DNA of 64,000 nucleotides. It comes from Phytopseudomonas flavescens. GTDB lineage: Bacteria; Pseudomonadota; Gammaproteobacteria; Pseudomonadales; Pseudomonadaceae. The first letter of the stretch is position 1, and each line of letters starts with the position of its first letter. The stretch spans positions 1 to 64,000 of the forward strand of contig NZ_FNDG01000020.1 of the NCBI RefSeq assembly GCF_900100535.1. Direction: 5' to 3'. The notes below the pieces were generated by a model that was given only the letters and a program-made list of their open reading frames with translations, was not told the origin of the DNA and did not search any database. The position numbers and the translations under genes are program-made. Of the stretch, positions 8,111 through 16,806 are shown piece by piece.

Positions 8111-9914
8111 GCGTGGGGTTCTCCACAGGGCAAGCCGGTTGCAGCCAGCGCGGCAGACGGCCGCTGGCCTGGCCCGAACAGGCGGCGTCGACGCACTCGG
8201 CCAAGCTGGCGAAGTGCACCGAACGGCCGACCAGCCCGGGCGCGTAATGGGCGTATTTGCCCGAGTTGGTCATCAGGGTGCGGCAACGGGTCGGCACCAC
8301 CGGCTCGCCGAGCATGCACCAGCAGGTGTCGGTCACCAGCGTCGCACCGAAGGCTTCCAGCACGCTCAGGTAACCCGCCGCGCGGGCCTGCTCATGAATC
8401 GCCCGGCCGCAGGTGATCACCAGGCTTACCTGAGCATGCTTGCTGCGGCCCGCGCACAGGTGCGCGAGGCGGGCGAATTCGCTGAGCGAGAAATGCGGAT
8501 TACCGAGCGCGATCAGCCTTACCTCGGCTTCATCAGCGCTGTTGAGTTCGTCCCAGCTGCGACGCAGATCGGCGAGGGTGACCCGCTCGGTGGGCGCCGA
8601 TTCGGTGCTGTGGATAACTGTCTCAGGGTGCCTGGCTTCCGGCGTCACCCCGGCGATATGGAACAGCGGTGCTGCCGAGCTGGTGGCGAAGGCAGCGCCA
8701 AAGGCCTTGAGATCGTCCAGGCTCGGCTGGGCCTGTTCCAGGCCGCGTACCAGCGGAATATGGCTGCCGCAGAGCAGGCCGACGTGGTAGCCGAGCAGCG
8801 GGTAGAAGGCATCGTCCAGCTCGGCGAGCGCCGGCAGCTGGATCTGCAGGCTGGCCATGCGGTGCTCGTCGAGGTGACAGCCGACCCTGGGCGCACGGCC
8901 GGTGAGGGCGATGCAGATATCCAGGTAATCGGGATATTTGAGGGTGCGTGCCCCAAGCACGCTGTTGGCGTAGACCACCGCATTGGATTCGGCCCAGACG
9001 ATCTGTTCGCCTCTGGTGGGGGCGCTGTCCAGCAGGTAGGGCGCACAGGTGAAACTGAGGTGTGCACCCATGGCCATGTAGGCATCGCCGAGTGCGCTGG
9101 CCGGTTCGCCGAATGCGGCATCGATGCCCAGAGCACGCCAGCGGCGCTGGTCCACGGAAATCGAATTGAGGGTGGTGGGAACCCGCACCCTGGCGCCCCA
9201 GGCCACCAGTTGCTCGGCGAAGCGCAGGCTGGCCGGGCCGGTATAGATGCAGCCATCGATATGCGCCTGGGTGACATCCAGCAGTTCGCTGGCACCCTGC
9301 AGTTCGGCCATGCGCAGCACCAGCTGCATGGCCACCTGCGCAGCCTTGCCCTGGCTGCCATCGAGCAGGGCACGGTCGCTTTCGCTCAATTGCAGGGCGC
9401 TGGCGAACAGCGGCTGCTGATGTATCGAAGCCACACCTGTCGGTCGGGCATCGGCAGGAGGCTGTGGATAAAGCTGCAGCCGTTCTCCATCGAGGCGCGC
9501 GTAAGCCTGACCGCGCAAGCGGGTGAAGGCGTCATGGCCGATGCACAGCACGGCGATGGAGCGCTGGAACAGCCGTTCGGCCACCAGCACGCCCAGGGTA
9601 AGGATCTCATCGGCCTCGGCCAGCACCAGCGCGGTAGGGGCGTGCTCGCCGCTGAGCAGTTCCATCATCACGCTGCTACCGGTGCAGGAGCCGCGACCGC
9701 TGGGAATCGCCAGTACGCGGCCCGCCAGATTCTGACCACTGAGCGGGTGGTGACGGTCGATCACTTCGCCCGTGAACGGGTCGACGCCACCCCAGAAACT
9801 CAGGCCCATCTCGGCGAACAGCAACGCACCCTCGGCGCGCCCGGCGACCAGGCTGCGGCCCTGGATGGCGCAGGCCGGCGAGTGGGTCGAGGCGTGGTCA
9901 GCGACTGTTGGCAT
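8103..9914 (-). CDS. Aconitase X fusion protein, probable cis-3-hydroxy-L-proline dehydratase
   Basis: This 603-residue protein joins the aconitase X small (swivel) domain at about residues 15-130, with its GRGSCTGSS motif at 73-81, to the large aconitase X domain (about 165-600). The C-terminal part holds cysteine clusters (VITCGR, DTCWCM and PTRCRT) suitable for an iron-sulphur centre. Fused aconitase X proteins have been characterised as cis-3-hydroxy-L-proline dehydratases giving pyrroline-2-carboxylate. The gene lies inside a hydroxyproline-type ABC importer operon, between the binding protein and the permeases, which supports that role. TGGAG precedes ATG 9914. The alternative is dehydration of another hydroxy acid. 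Confidence 0.85.
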   Translation of the reverse strand: MPTVADHASTHSPACAIQGRSLVAGRAEGALLFAEMGLSFWGGVDPFTGEVIDRHHPLSGQNLAGRVLAIPSGRGSCTGSSVMMELLSGEHAPTALVLAEADEILTLGVLVAERLFQRSIAVLCIGHDAFTRLRGQAYARLDGERLQLYPQPPADARPTGVASIHQQPLFASALQLSESDRALLDGSQGKAAQVAMQLVLRMAELQGASELLDVTQAHIDGCIYTGPASLRFAEQLVAWGARVRVPTTLNSISVDQRRWRALGIDAAFGEPASALGDAYMAMGAHLSFTCAPYLLDSAPTRGEQIVWAESNAVVYANSVLGARTLKYPDYLDICIALTGRAPRVGCHLDEHRMASLQIQLPALAELDDAFYPLLGYHVGLLCGSHIPLVRGLEQAQPSLDDLKAFGAAFATSSAAPLFHIAGVTPEARHPETVIHSTESAPTERVTLADLRRSWDELNSADEAEVRLIALGNPHFSLSEFARLAHLCAGRSKHAQVSLVITCGRAIHEQARAAGYLSVLEAFGATLVTDTCWCMLGEPVVPTRCRTLMTNSGKYAHYAPGLVGRSVHFASLAECVDAACSGQASGRLPRWLQPACPVENPTHV

Positions 9915-9995
9915 CGATGGCTCCAGGCGTGGATGAAAAGCCCGGCGCCATGGGGCGCGCGCGCATGAAATCGTGGTTGTTGCAGGTACGGAAGC

Positions 9996-10048
9996 GTGGA
10001 GTGGGTCGGGCCGCGCAGCTCAGGCATGGCGTCGCTGACCCACCCTAC
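9996..10048. repeat. Dispersed GTAGGGTGGA palindromic repeat, diverged copy 2
   Basis: The segment pairs GTGGAGTGGGTCG with TGACCCACCCTAC, a shortened version of the repeat family. It lies between the binding-protein gene and the aconitase X gene of one operon, where a stable stem could protect the binding-protein mRNA 3' end. Confidence 0.6.
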
Positions 10049-10061
10049 GAATTGCCGTTGA

Positions 10062-10880
10062 TCAGTAGTACACGCCCGGCACGCTCAGGTTGGCCGGCTT
10101 GATTTCGTCGCCGACCCACTTCTTCCACAGCTCGTCGTAACGGCCACTGCGCACCTGCTGGTTGACGAACAGGTTGAGGTAGTTGATCAGGCCGTACTCG
10201 TCACGCTTGGCCGCCAGGGACACGTAGTCGACGACGTAGGGCGCATCACCGACCACTTTCAGGCCCTTGTACTTGCCGGACTTGAGGGTGGCGGCGGCCA
10301 CGGTATTGGTCACCACGGTGGCGGCGATATGGCCCTGGGCGACGGCGAGGATGGTGTCGTTCTGCGACTGGTAGGCGCGGAAGGTACCGTCGCCCCATGC
10401 CTTCACGTCCTTCTCGAGAGCGATGGCTTCGTAGGTGCCGCTGGTGTTGCCCACAGGCTTGCCCTTGAGGTCGGCATAGCTGTTGATGCCAGTGTCGTCA
10501 CGGGTCAGCACGACCATCTGGAAGGCGAAGTAGGGCACGGTGAGGCCTACGGTCTTGGCACGCTCCAGCGTGTCGGACGTGGACGCGACGATCACATCGG
10601 CACGGCCGGAAACCAGCGCCGGAATACGATCCGGGAACGGTGTTTCCACCACTTCGGCATCGACACCGAGGACTTTCGCCAGGTCATTGCAGTAATCGAC
10701 GTCGAAGCCGACCGGCTGGTTCTTGTCGTCACGCGAGCCCATGGGCGGGAAATCCAGGGTCACTGCGCAGCGCAGCTTGCCCGATTCGATGATCGAGTCG
10801 AGCTTGTCGGCGTGTGCGGTGCCGATCAGTGTGGTGCTGAGTACTGCGCTGAGGGCTACGGCAAAAGCGGGATTCTTCAT
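10062..10880 (-). CDS. Amino-acid ABC transporter substrate-binding protein
   Basis: A 272-residue periplasmic protein of SBP family 3 with a signal peptide (cleaved near GTAHA|DKLDS, about residue 24). It carries the family signature GFDVDYCNDLAKVLG (about 58-72) and the DFPPMG ligand loop. It is the first gene of a six-gene operon: binding protein, aconitase X, two permeases, ATPase, proline racemase-like enzyme. GAGG stands before ATG 10880. A TTTCGTATACGATA operator 39 bases upstream points to control by a GntR regulator. The ligand is probably 3- or 4-hydroxyproline. Confidence 0.9.
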   Translation of the reverse strand: MKNPAFAVALSAVLSTTLIGTAHADKLDSIIESGKLRCAVTLDFPPMGSRDDKNQPVGFDVDYCNDLAKVLGVDAEVVETPFPDRIPALVSGRADVIVASTSDTLERAKTVGLTVPYFAFQMVVLTRDDTGINSYADLKGKPVGNTSGTYEAIALEKDVKAWGDGTFRAYQSQNDTILAVAQGHIAATVVTNTVAAATLKSGKYKGLKVVGDAPYVVDYVSLAAKRDEYGLINYLNLFVNQQVRSGRYDELWKKWVGDEIKPANLSVPGVYY

Positions 10881-10918
10881 AGGAGCCTCGAAAGTGTGCA
10901 GACGCTAGTTATAGGAAA

Positions 10919-10932
10919 TTTCGTATACGATA
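10919..10932. promoter_or_regulatory. Operator TTTCGTATACGATA before the hydroxyproline ABC operon
   Basis: The core TCGTATACGA is a perfect 10-bp palindrome. It is the same motif as at 4763 and 43021 and lies 39 bases before the binding-protein ATG, where it could overlap the promoter. Confidence 0.68.
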
Positions 10933-11098
10933 TTTCATATGCAATGGCTGTGCCTGTTCTTCGGCTCGTCGCCGAGCGGCCCACCGGCCGTGGGATTGGC
11001 AGAAACGGGAGGGGAAAGTGCGGCGATCAGCCTAGCTGGGTGTTACATAACGGAGCGATGCAGCGCGTCGGGCGCCCCGTTTCGGAACACCGCCGGTA

Positions 11099-11848
11099 TC
11101 AGTCCCTGCGCGAATCGCGAAACTGGCTGGGTGTCAGCCCGGTCAGCGCCCTGAACTGGCGGCTGAAGGCGCTGTGGTCGGTGTAACCGCAGCGCAGGGC
11201 GATCTCGGTGATCGGCAGGTCCTGCAGCAGCAGGCGGCTGGCCTCGCCAAGGCGCGCCTTGTGGATCATCTGGCGCGGGGTGAGCTGGAAGATGCGCTTG
11301 CAGTGACGCTCCAGTTGCGCCACCGACAGGCCTGCCAGTTCGGTGAGCTCGGCCAGGCTGATTGGCCGGGCGAAGTGCTCGCGGATATGGGCGTCCACCT
11401 CCGCCAGTCTCGGGTAGGCCGGGTGGCTCGATTGTGGCAGTTGCACATCCCTGGAGATACCCGCCACGCCGATGATCTCGCCCCTGTGATTGCGCAGCGC
11501 CAGTTTGTGGGTAAGGCACCAGACGGGCTGGTTGCCGTAATACAGATGCAGCTCCAACTGGTCGGCGAGTTGGCTGCCATCCTTGAGCACTCGTCGATCC
11601 TGCGCCGTGTAGGAGGGCCCGAAGCTGGCCGGGAACACCTGTTCGGCAGTCATTCCGAGCAGCCTGGTCTTGTTCTTGAAGCCCAGCCGCTGCGTCAGCG
11701 TCTGGTTGACCAGGGCATAGCGAGCTTGGCTGTCCTTGATGAAAAACACCACCTCGGGCAAGGCATCGAGCAACGGCTCGATCTGCCGCAGGCTGGTGAT
11801 CAATGCAGGCAAGTCTTGATGTAGGGCGGTGGGTAGCAGAGTTTGCAT
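11099..11848 (-). CDS. PAS domain-containing AraC-family transcriptional regulator
   Basis: The 249-residue protein has an N-terminal PAS-like sensor (about 20-135; the VFFIKDSQARYALVNQ and GVAGISRDV parts are typical) and a C-terminal AraC double helix-turn-helix (about 148-245, with LAGLSVAQLERHCKRIF and the second motif CGYTDHSAFSRQFRAL). It is encoded at the upstream end of the hydroxyproline ABC operon and divergent from the glucose dehydrogenase gene. It may activate the hydroxyproline genes on sensing an intermediate, but its target is inferred from position only. Confidence 0.85.
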   Translation of the reverse strand: MQTLLPTALHQDLPALITSLRQIEPLLDALPEVVFFIKDSQARYALVNQTLTQRLGFKNKTRLLGMTAEQVFPASFGPSYTAQDRRVLKDGSQLADQLELHLYYGNQPVWCLTHKLALRNHRGEIIGVAGISRDVQLPQSSHPAYPRLAEVDAHIREHFARPISLAELTELAGLSVAQLERHCKRIFQLTPRQMIHKARLGEASRLLLQDLPITEIALRCGYTDHSAFSRQFRALTGLTPSQFRDSRRD

Positions 11849-12057
11849 GGCGGTGGCGGCTGGTCAGATGGCGCTGAGCCTACCGCGTCGGATTGACGCA
11901 GGAAAATGTACCGTCTGGTTAATTTTCGGATGCGACTCGTACCGTTTCGGTGCACACTGGCAGGTATACAAATTATTACAAACAGTATTGGCAACTATCC
12001 TCAGGGATGGTGGTGTCGATGCTGTGTCTCTGTGTTCGTGAAAAACGGGATAAAACG

Positions 12058-14475
12058 ATGAATGAGGGTAAAGGTGCCCAGCGCGGCACGCGTGCACTAT
12101 TGCTGATCGTCGGCGCCTTGATCGCCCTGGTCGGCCTTGCCTTGCTGGGCGGTGGTGGTTATCTGGCCAGTCTCGGCGGCAGCTTGTACTTCCTGATCAT
12201 GGGCGTGGCCGTGCTGGCCAGTGGTGTGCTGATCGCCGCTCGCAAACCCGCCGGCGCCTGGCTGTTCGCCCTGGCACTGCTCGGTACCGTGATCTGGGCA
12301 CTGGCCGACGTCGGCCTGGTGTTCTGGCCACTGTTCTCGCGCCTGTTCACCTTTGGTGTGATCGCCCTGGTCGTCGCACTGATCTACCCGACCTTGAAAA
12401 AGGCCGCTGGTAATTGCGGCGGGCGTGGCGCCTATGCGCTGGCAGCCGTGCTGGCGGTGGCGCTGATCGCCAGCTTCAGCGGTACCTTCCTGGCTCACCC
12501 CAGCGTGGCGGCGAGCGGCGATGGCCCGGCCGTGAAGCCGGTCGACCCGACCCAGGCGCAGAAGAACTGGGAACACTACGGCAATACCGCTGGCGGTAGC
12601 CGTTTCGCCGCGCTGGATCAGATCACCCGTGCCAACGTGAAGGATCTGCAGGTCGCCTGGACCTACCACACCGGTGACGTGGCCGAGAGCAACGGCAACG
12701 GTGCCGAAGATCAGCTCACCCCGCTGCAGGTGGGTGACAAGGTGTTCATCTGCACACCGCACAACAACATCATCGCGCTCGACGCCGATACTGGCAGCGA
12801 GCTGTGGCGTAACGACATCAACGCTCAGGCTTCGGTCTGGCAGCGCTGCCGTGGCCTGGCCTACTTCGACGCCGATGCACCGCTGCAGCAGCCTGATGCC
12901 GCAGGTGCCGTCGCGGTTCCAACCGTGGCCATCGCCGAAGGCGCCAACTGCCGTCGTCGTTTGCTGACCAACACCATCGACGCCCGTCTGATCGCCGTAG
13001 ACGCCGACACCGGCGCGCTCTGCGAAGGCTTCGGCGAGAATGGCCAGGTCGACCTCAAGACCGGTCTGGGGGCTGCGCCGGACCCCCACTACCAGCTCAC
13101 CTCGCCGCCGCTGCTGGCCGGTACCACTGTCGTGGTGGGCGGGCGTGTGGCCGACAACGTGCAGACCGACATGCCTGGCGGTGTGATTCGTGGTTTCGAT
13201 GTGGTCACTGGCGCCATGCGCTGGGCGTTCGACCCGGGTAATCCCGAGGAGCGTCAGGCTCCGGCCGAGGGGCAGACCTACGTGCGCAGCACGCCGAACT
13301 CGTGGGCACCGATGTCCTACGATCCGGCCATGAACACCGTGTTCCTGCCCATGGGTAGCTCGTCCACCGACCTCTACGGTGCCGAGCGCACCGCGCTGAA
13401 CCACAAGTACGGCGCCTCGATCCTCGCTTTGGACGCCACCACCGGTGCGGAAAAGTGGGTCTACCAGACCGTACACAACGACCTCTGGGACTTCGACCTG
13501 CCGATGCAGCCCAGCCTGATCGATTTCCCCAAGGCTGACGGCAGCAAGGTGCCTGCCGTGGTGATCGGCACCAAGGCCGGACAGATATTCGTGCTCGACC
13601 GTGCTACCGGTCAGCCGCTGACCGAAGTGGCGCAAGTGGCGGTCAAGGCTGCGGACATCGAGGGGGAGCAGTACGCGCTCAAGCAACCCCTGTCGGTGGG
13701 CATGCCACAGATCGGCGCGCAGACCCTGACCGAGTCGGATATGTGGGGCGCCACACCGTTCGACCAGATGCTGTGCCGCATCGCCTTCAAGCAGATGCGC
13801 TACGAGGGGTTGTACACCGCGCCGGGTACCGACGTGTCGCTGAGCTTTCCCGGCTCGCTGGGCGGGATGAACTGGGGTAGCCTGTCCACCGACCCGGTCA
13901 ATGACTACATCTTCGTCAACGACATGCGTCTTGGCCTGTGGGTGCAGATGACTCCGGCGCAGAATCGCGGGCCGGCCTCGTCCGGTGGCGAAGCCGTCAA
14001 CACCGGCATGGGCGCGGTACCGCTCAAGGGCACGCCTTATGCGGTCAACAAGAACCGCTTCCTGTCGCTGGCCGGCATTCCCTGCCAGGCACCGCCGTTC
14101 GGAACGCTGACCGCCATCGACATGAAGACCCAGAAGATCGCCTGGCAGGTGCCGGTCGGTACCGTGGAAGACACCGGCCCGCTGGGCATCAAGATGCGCC
14201 TGCCGATGCCTGTAGGCATGCCGACCCTGGGCGGTTCCCTGGCCACCCAGTCCGGCCTGGTGTTCTTCGCCGGTACGCAGGACTACTACCTGCGCGCCTT
14301 CGATAGCGGCACTGGCAAGGAAGTCTGGAAACAGCGCCTGCCGGTAGGCAGCCAGGGCACGCCGATGACCTACGTGTCGCCGAAGACCGGCAAGCAGTTC
14401 ATCGTGATAACGGCTGGCGGCGCCCGTCAGTCGCCGGACCGCGGTGACTACGTGATCGCCTACGCGCTGCCGTAA
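12058..14475 (+). CDS. gcd: Membrane-bound PQQ-dependent glucose dehydrogenase
   Basis: An 805-residue quinoprotein, the normal size for this family. Residues about 12-150 hold five hydrophobic segments that anchor it in the inner membrane and bind ubiquinone. The periplasmic part begins near WEHYGNTAGGSRFAAL and forms the PQQ beta-propeller (for example TVHNDLWDFDLPMQPSL). It oxidises glucose to gluconolactone and passes electrons to ubiquinone. I start it at ATG 12058 because upstream codons carry no family-like residues; the ribosome site (CGGGA) is weak, and ATG 12007 is an alternative. A rho-independent terminator follows directly, so it is monocistronic. Confidence 0.93.
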   Translation: MNEGKGAQRGTRALLLIVGALIALVGLALLGGGGYLASLGGSLYFLIMGVAVLASGVLIAARKPAGAWLFALALLGTVIWALADVGLVFWPLFSRLFTFGVIALVVALIYPTLKKAAGNCGGRGAYALAAVLAVALIASFSGTFLAHPSVAASGDGPAVKPVDPTQAQKNWEHYGNTAGGSRFAALDQITRANVKDLQVAWTYHTGDVAESNGNGAEDQLTPLQVGDKVFICTPHNNIIALDADTGSELWRNDINAQASVWQRCRGLAYFDADAPLQQPDAAGAVAVPTVAIAEGANCRRRLLTNTIDARLIAVDADTGALCEGFGENGQVDLKTGLGAAPDPHYQLTSPPLLAGTTVVVGGRVADNVQTDMPGGVIRGFDVVTGAMRWAFDPGNPEERQAPAEGQTYVRSTPNSWAPMSYDPAMNTVFLPMGSSSTDLYGAERTALNHKYGASILALDATTGAEKWVYQTVHNDLWDFDLPMQPSLIDFPKADGSKVPAVVIGTKAGQIFVLDRATGQPLTEVAQVAVKAADIEGEQYALKQPLSVGMPQIGAQTLTESDMWGATPFDQMLCRIAFKQMRYEGLYTAPGTDVSLSFPGSLGGMNWGSLSTDPVNDYIFVNDMRLGLWVQMTPAQNRGPASSGGEAVNTGMGAVPLKGTPYAVNKNRFLSLAGIPCQAPPFGTLTAIDMKTQKIAWQVPVGTVEDTGPLGIKMRLPMPVGMPTLGGSLATQSGLVFFAGTQDYYLRAFDSGTGKEVWKQRLPVGSQGTPMTYVSPKTGKQFIVITAGGARQSPDRGDYVIAYALP

Positions 14476-14495
14476 GCTCCCCTGCACGCTAATGG

Positions 14496-14530
14496 AGGCC
14501 GCATCGCCCAGGAGGGGATGCGGCCTTTTT
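14496..14530 (+). terminator. Rho-independent terminator of the glucose dehydrogenase gene
   Basis: AGGCCGCATC and GATGCGGCCT form a perfect 10-bp stem with an 11-base loop, followed by TTTTT, 20 bases after the stop codon. Confidence 0.88.
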
Positions 14531-14800
14531 CATGCCTGTGATTCGAGTTGCTGAAATTCATGACTGAGGTAAGGGTCATCACACTCGTAGGCGCCCCGCC
14601 CTCGAGGCGAAGCGATTCTGGCCATCCACAGAATCTGCAGTGCGCCTGCCATTCGCCGCGGTGTCGCGGCTCCTGAAGGGGCGTGTGAGTTATCCACATG
14701 GACTCACCTCCAGGGCTACGAAGTGGCTCCAGGCGAATCTGCATAGACAAAGGAAACTGGCCGTAGCCATGGGGAGGGAGAAAAGGCTGAACGCCAGAAA
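14531..14800. other. Intergenic region, no gene seen
   Basis: This stretch lies between the glucose dehydrogenase terminator and the 3' end of the small RNA. It contains a short cgccgcggtgtcgcggc palindrome near 14655. No ORF with a ribosome site or recognisable product was seen on either strand. Confidence 0.5.
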
Positions 14801-14802
14801 GC

Positions 14803-15136
14803 AGAAAGGGGAGCCGAGGCTCCCCTAAATCTTGTTCGAATCATCGTTCTTATTAGTGCTACCGGCCTTTTGTTCTTGTTTTAGCCGCGGCCCCCAAGGG
14901 GGGCCAAGAGCGAACGGATTTGTTTGGACGCTGATGTTGCCGTGATCCTGAGATCCAACCCGTCTGTCGCTGCCTTGCAAAGCAGTTTTATTGTTCTCGA
15001 CCCGGTTGCGGTACAAGCCCGAGGGCGGTCCTCTCCAAAGAAATCAGTTAGCTGCGTCTCTGCGATTTTGTCTTTCTTATGCTAGAGCCGTTGTCTTGTT
15101 CTTGTTATCAGATGTGTCTTGTTATTTTTGTTGTGC
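14803..15136 (-). ncRNA. CrcZ/CrcY/CrcX-family small RNA (Crc/Hfq decoy)
   Basis: Read on the minus strand, this 0.33-kb stretch has no ORF but at least five A-rich CA motifs of the AAnAAnAA type that bind Hfq with Crc. They lie near 15117-15131, 15092-15111 (ATAACAAGAACAAGACAAC), 14987-14996 (AACAATAAAA), 14868-14883 (AAAACAAGAACAAAA) and 14827-14854. The predicted start, GCACAACAAAAATAACAAG, resembles my recollection of CrcZ 5' ends. A sigma-54 promoter lies upstream and an intrinsic terminator ends it. Such RNAs are induced by CbrAB on poor carbon sources and relieve catabolite repression. The neighbours are not cbrB and pcnB, so this is more likely the CrcY or CrcX paralogue than CrcZ itself. 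Confidence 0.82.
14807..14826 (-). terminator. Intrinsic terminator of the small RNA
   Basis: AGGGGAGCC and GGCTCCCCT pair perfectly around a two-base loop. On the minus strand the stem is followed by TTTCTGCTTTCTGG, a T-rich tract, so it terminates minus-strand transcription. Confidence 0.8.
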
Positions 15137-15146
15137 GGAACATAGA

Positions 15147-15161
15147 GCATATCCTGTGCCA
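15147..15161 (-). promoter_or_regulatory. Sigma-54 promoter of the small RNA
   Basis: Minus-strand TGGCAC-AGGAT-ATGC has the -24 GG and -12 GC at the required spacing (consensus TGGCAC-N5-TTGC, one mismatch). It places the start at about 15136, just before the first CA motif. This agrees with NtrC-type CbrB activation known for this RNA family. Confidence 0.78.
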
Positions 15162-15301
15162 ATTTTAGAATATCCATATTTTTCAATAACTTAGTATTTT
15201 CTGATTTTTTCAGCGCTGGTTTTCGCTACAGAAAGCGTTACCGCACTACCCGCTTTGTTACCGTTGGATGGTGCGCTGGAACACCTTGTGGAAAATGAGA
15301 T

Positions 15302-16573
15302 TCATTTCCCATGTCCGGTGCTCTGGGACGGGCTTTCCAACTGCATCAGGGTGCCGATTCGAGTCGGTCCGAACGGTGGGCGGGGCGCCCCGGGCTGCCA
15401 GCCGAACAGGTATTGCGCGGCTGCACCGCATACCCGGCCCTGGCAGGCACCCATTCCGCAGCGGGTCGCCAGCTTCGCTTCGCGCCAGTTGCTGTGCCTG
15501 GCGACGGTGGCGTAGGGCACGTCCTCGCAGCGGCACAGCAGGGTATCCGGCTCGGCCAGGCCTTTGAGCGCCGGGTCGAGGGCGAATCGCCTGTTCAACT
15601 CATCGGCAAAGCGCTGCCAGCGGGCGCGCCCTTTCCACAGACGTTGCGCAGCCTCGCGGTTACCCGTTGCGGCATGGCCGGCGATGCGGCCCTCGACCAG
15701 GGCCAGCTCGCTGCCGCCGAAGCCGGTGCACTCGCCTGCGGCGTAGATGCCGCTCACATCGGTGGCCTGCCAGGCGTCTACCTTGATGACTTGGTTATCC
15801 AGCGTACAGCCGAGGGCCTGCCCCAGTTGCCCATTGGCAATCAGGCCGAAACCGCAGGCGAGGCGCTCGCACTCCAGCTCTTCGATCTTGTCATCGCGCT
15901 GCAGGCGTACGCCTTCCAGGCGATCCTTGCCCAATGCGGCGATGATCCGGGTGCCAGGGCGGTAACCGCCGTCGAACAGGCTGAAGGACTGCCACAGCTT
16001 GTGCGGCCAGCGCGGCAACTGCATGGCGAAGGCGGTCACCGAGCCCGCTGATGCCTGCTCGGCGATGCGCAGCACCCTGGCGCCGTTGTGTTTCGCCGTG
16101 CTCGCGCTGGCCAGCAACAGCGGGCCGCTGCCGGCGATCACGATGCGTTCATCGACTACTGGCAAGCCGCCCTTGATCAACGCCTGCAAGCCACCGGCAC
16201 CGGTAACACCGGGCAATGTCCAGCCGGGAAACGGCAGTAACAGCTCGCGCGCGCCGGTGCACAGGATCAGCTTGCGGTAGGCGATTACCCAGCCACGCAG
16301 AGGATCTTCCACCAGCAGTGCATGGCTGCCGGAGCGTGCCACCACGCGGGTAGCGGCGTGGCGCTGGATAGTGTGGTGTGCATCCACCGCATCGCGCAGG
16401 CGGCGAGCCTGTGCGGGGACGCTTGCCTGAGCCCCGTCGCGCCAGATCTGTCCGCCCGGCAACGGGTTGTCGTCGAGCAGCACCACGTGCGCGCCATCGT
16501 TGGCAGCGGCCAGGGCTGCCGACAGGCCCGCCGGGCCGGCACCGATGATCAGTACGTCAGTCTGTTCGCTCAT
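15302..16573 (-). CDS. D-hydroxyproline dehydrogenase subunit, FAD/NAD(P)-binding with BFD-type [2Fe-2S] domain
   Basis: A 423-residue flavoprotein (HcnB/SoxA-like). The dinucleotide fold begins at DVLIIGAGPAGLSAALAA (about 6-23). The C-terminal BFD-like domain has cysteines in LLCRCEDV and CGMGACQGRVC. In Pseudomonas this subunit joins a small ferredoxin-like protein and a second flavoprotein to form the dehydrogenase that oxidises cis-4-hydroxy-D-proline to the pyrroline. The start at ATG 16573 overlaps the stop of the ferredoxin-like gene (ATGA), so the operon is coupled. The same fold serves other amine or cyanide-forming oxidases; the epimerase in the same operon decides the call. Confidence 0.85.
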   Translation of the reverse strand: MSEQTDVLIIGAGPAGLSAALAAANDGAHVVLLDDNPLPGGQIWRDGAQASVPAQARRLRDAVDAHHTIQRHAATRVVARSGSHALLVEDPLRGWVIAYRKLILCTGARELLLPFPGWTLPGVTGAGGLQALIKGGLPVVDERIVIAGSGPLLLASASTAKHNGARVLRIAEQASAGSVTAFAMQLPRWPHKLWQSFSLFDGGYRPGTRIIAALGKDRLEGVRLQRDDKIEELECERLACGFGLIANGQLGQALGCTLDNQVIKVDAWQATDVSGIYAAGECTGFGGSELALVEGRIAGHAATGNREAAQRLWKGRARWQRFADELNRRFALDPALKGLAEPDTLLCRCEDVPYATVARHSNWREAKLATRCGMGACQGRVCGAAAQYLFGWQPGAPRPPFGPTRIGTLMQLESPSQSTGHGK

Positions 16574-16806
16574 GGCCGCGTCTCCACGTGCATGCCATCG
16601 CGGCACAGGGTCTGGCAGGCCAGGCGGCGCAGGCCGTCGATGGTTACCCGACATTCCTGGCAGACGCCCATGCCGCACAGTGGCGCACGGCGCTGGCCGC
16701 TGACCGAGGTGCGCGCGCTGCCATCACCGGCCAGCGCCAGGGCTGCGGCGACCGTGGTGCCCGGCGCTACGCTGAGCGGGCGGCCATCGAGATGCAGGTC
16801 AGGCAT
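16570..16806 (-). CDS. D-hydroxyproline dehydrogenase small [2Fe-2S] subunit
   Basis: A 78-residue ferredoxin-like protein (Fer2_4 type). Its four cluster ligands are visible as Cys44, Cys49, Cys52 and Cys64 in APLCGMGVCQECRV and LACQTLC. It carries electrons between the two flavin subunits. The start is ATG 16806; eight bases overlap with the upstream oxidase stop and four with the downstream start, a tight three-gene unit. Confidence 0.87.
   Translation of the reverse strand: MPDLHLDGRPLSVAPGTTVAAALALAGDGSARTSVSGQRRAPLCGMGVCQECRVTIDGLRRLACQTLCRDGMHVETRP

Noticed and set aside
11962..11975. GGTATACAAATT upstream of the glucose dehydrogenase gene
   Set aside because: It has a GTATAC core but lacks the TTTCG arms, so it was not counted as a regulon site.
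12097..14487. Very long open frame on the strand opposite the glucose dehydrogenase gene
   Set aside because: High-GC codon bias keeps the opposite frame open. The translation is rich in His, Arg, Gln and Gly with no family resemblance, while the forward frame is a complete known enzyme.
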